A stretch of 64,000 nt of DNA from contig JAJHZJ010000013.1 in the NCBI GenBank assembly GCA_023548195.1, forward strand, positions 2,489,001 to 2,553,000. The letters run 5' to 3'. Shown here in pieces: positions 63,885 to 64,000 of this stretch; positions within the stretch are counted from its first letter, which is position 1; the number at the start of each line of letters is the position of its first letter. The notes beneath the pieces were generated by a model. That model searched no databases, had not been told where the DNA came from, and saw nothing but the letters and a program-made list of their open reading frames with translations. Origin of the DNA: Bettongia penicillata ogilbyi. Taxonomy: Eukaryota > Chordata > Mammalia > Diprotodontia > Potoroidae. The translations under genes were made by a program, and so were the position numbers.

Positions 63885-64000
63885 GAGTTCTTTTCTTTAG
63901 TAGTTTTTTTTGTGCCTCTTTTATCATTAGGCCAATGCTTTTTAAGATGCAATTTTCTTTAGTATTTTTTGTGCCTCTTTTACCAAGCTCTTAATGCTCT

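Larger units (their letters stand above)
56850..64000 (-). mobile_element. Old L1 element F (pieces 56850-59314, 62231-62510, 63901-64000)
   Basis: Minus-strand L1 that serves as host for two later HAL1 insertions, E and G. From right to left it holds the ORF1 coiled coil (63901-64000 and 62231-62510), ORF1 RRM/C-terminus (59314 down to about 58890), a pyrimidine-rich spacer with TA/TG microsatellites (58410-58480, 58756-58822), an ORF2 endonuclease remnant, and the ORF2 C-terminus/3' region. Its 5' end lies beyond the window. Unlike A-E it does carry ORF2 sequence, but lacks the reverse-transcriptase part. Confidence 0.85.

Overview
The window reads as intergenic or intronic DNA from a marsupial genome. 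No intact host protein-coding gene could be supported. The marsupial assignment rests on the repeats. Dozens of short interspersed elements share a tRNA/CORE-type body and end in one of several marsupial-type tails: a 3' end of RTE type ('...GAAGAGT(C/T)GGACA(C/T)GACTGA', then CAACAA), a CR1/L3-like end ('TGATTCTATGAT'), or a MON1/THER1-like end ('GAGGATCAAATGAGATAATA'). Alongside them are L1/HAL1 elements of marsupial type. Alu and B1 elements are absent. The species cannot be fixed from this evidence. Family names come from memory of repeat consensus sequences and were not checked against a library. LAYOUT: Bases 1-4500 hold no recognisable interspersed repeat and contain a CpG-rich stretch (about 3050-4240) that looks like a promoter or regulatory island of an unidentified gene. 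From 4.6 to 29.4 kb the DNA is ordinary repeat-dense filler: SINEs of three or four families, L2/L3(CR1)-like fragments, L1 ORF2/3' fragments, palindromic hAT-like MITEs and microsatellites. From 29.4 to 37.5 kb lies a three-layer nest of plus-strand half-L1 (HAL1-like) retrotransposons. Element A (29443-37451) is split by element B (30908-36694), which is split by element C (30986-33939). C is the youngest and keeps an uninterrupted 366-residue ORF1, but its ORF1 stop codon runs straight into the 3' UTR with no ORF2. From 37.5 to 46.8 kb come SINEs, a minus-strand L1 fragment carrying a 7SL RNA retropseudogene, and more CR1-like DNA. HAL1 element D (minus) occupies 46821-49693. It is followed by a candidate LTR (49.8-50.8 kb), SINEs, a third copy of a medium-reiterated repeat and a second 7SL fragment (54.3 kb). 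From 56.8 kb to the end lies an old minus-strand L1 (element F). Its ORF2 joins an endonuclease remnant directly to the C-terminal region, and it has received two independent HAL1 insertions: E (59328-62217, with a probable 3' transduction) and G (62527-63884, ending at an internal A-run of ORF1). HOW THE PARTS RELATE: The HAL1 elements encode only the ORF1 RNA-binding protein, so they must have depended on ORF2 protein made by L1 elements elsewhere. A, B and D share the same in-frame TAA in ORF1 although they sit at independent sites with different target duplications. This suggests that a template already broken in ORF1 was still copied. Six related copies in 64 kb, five of them with readable or near-readable target-site duplications, give a good local record of this parasitism. 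Exact boundaries of degraded SINEs are approximate, usually to within 5-20 bases.
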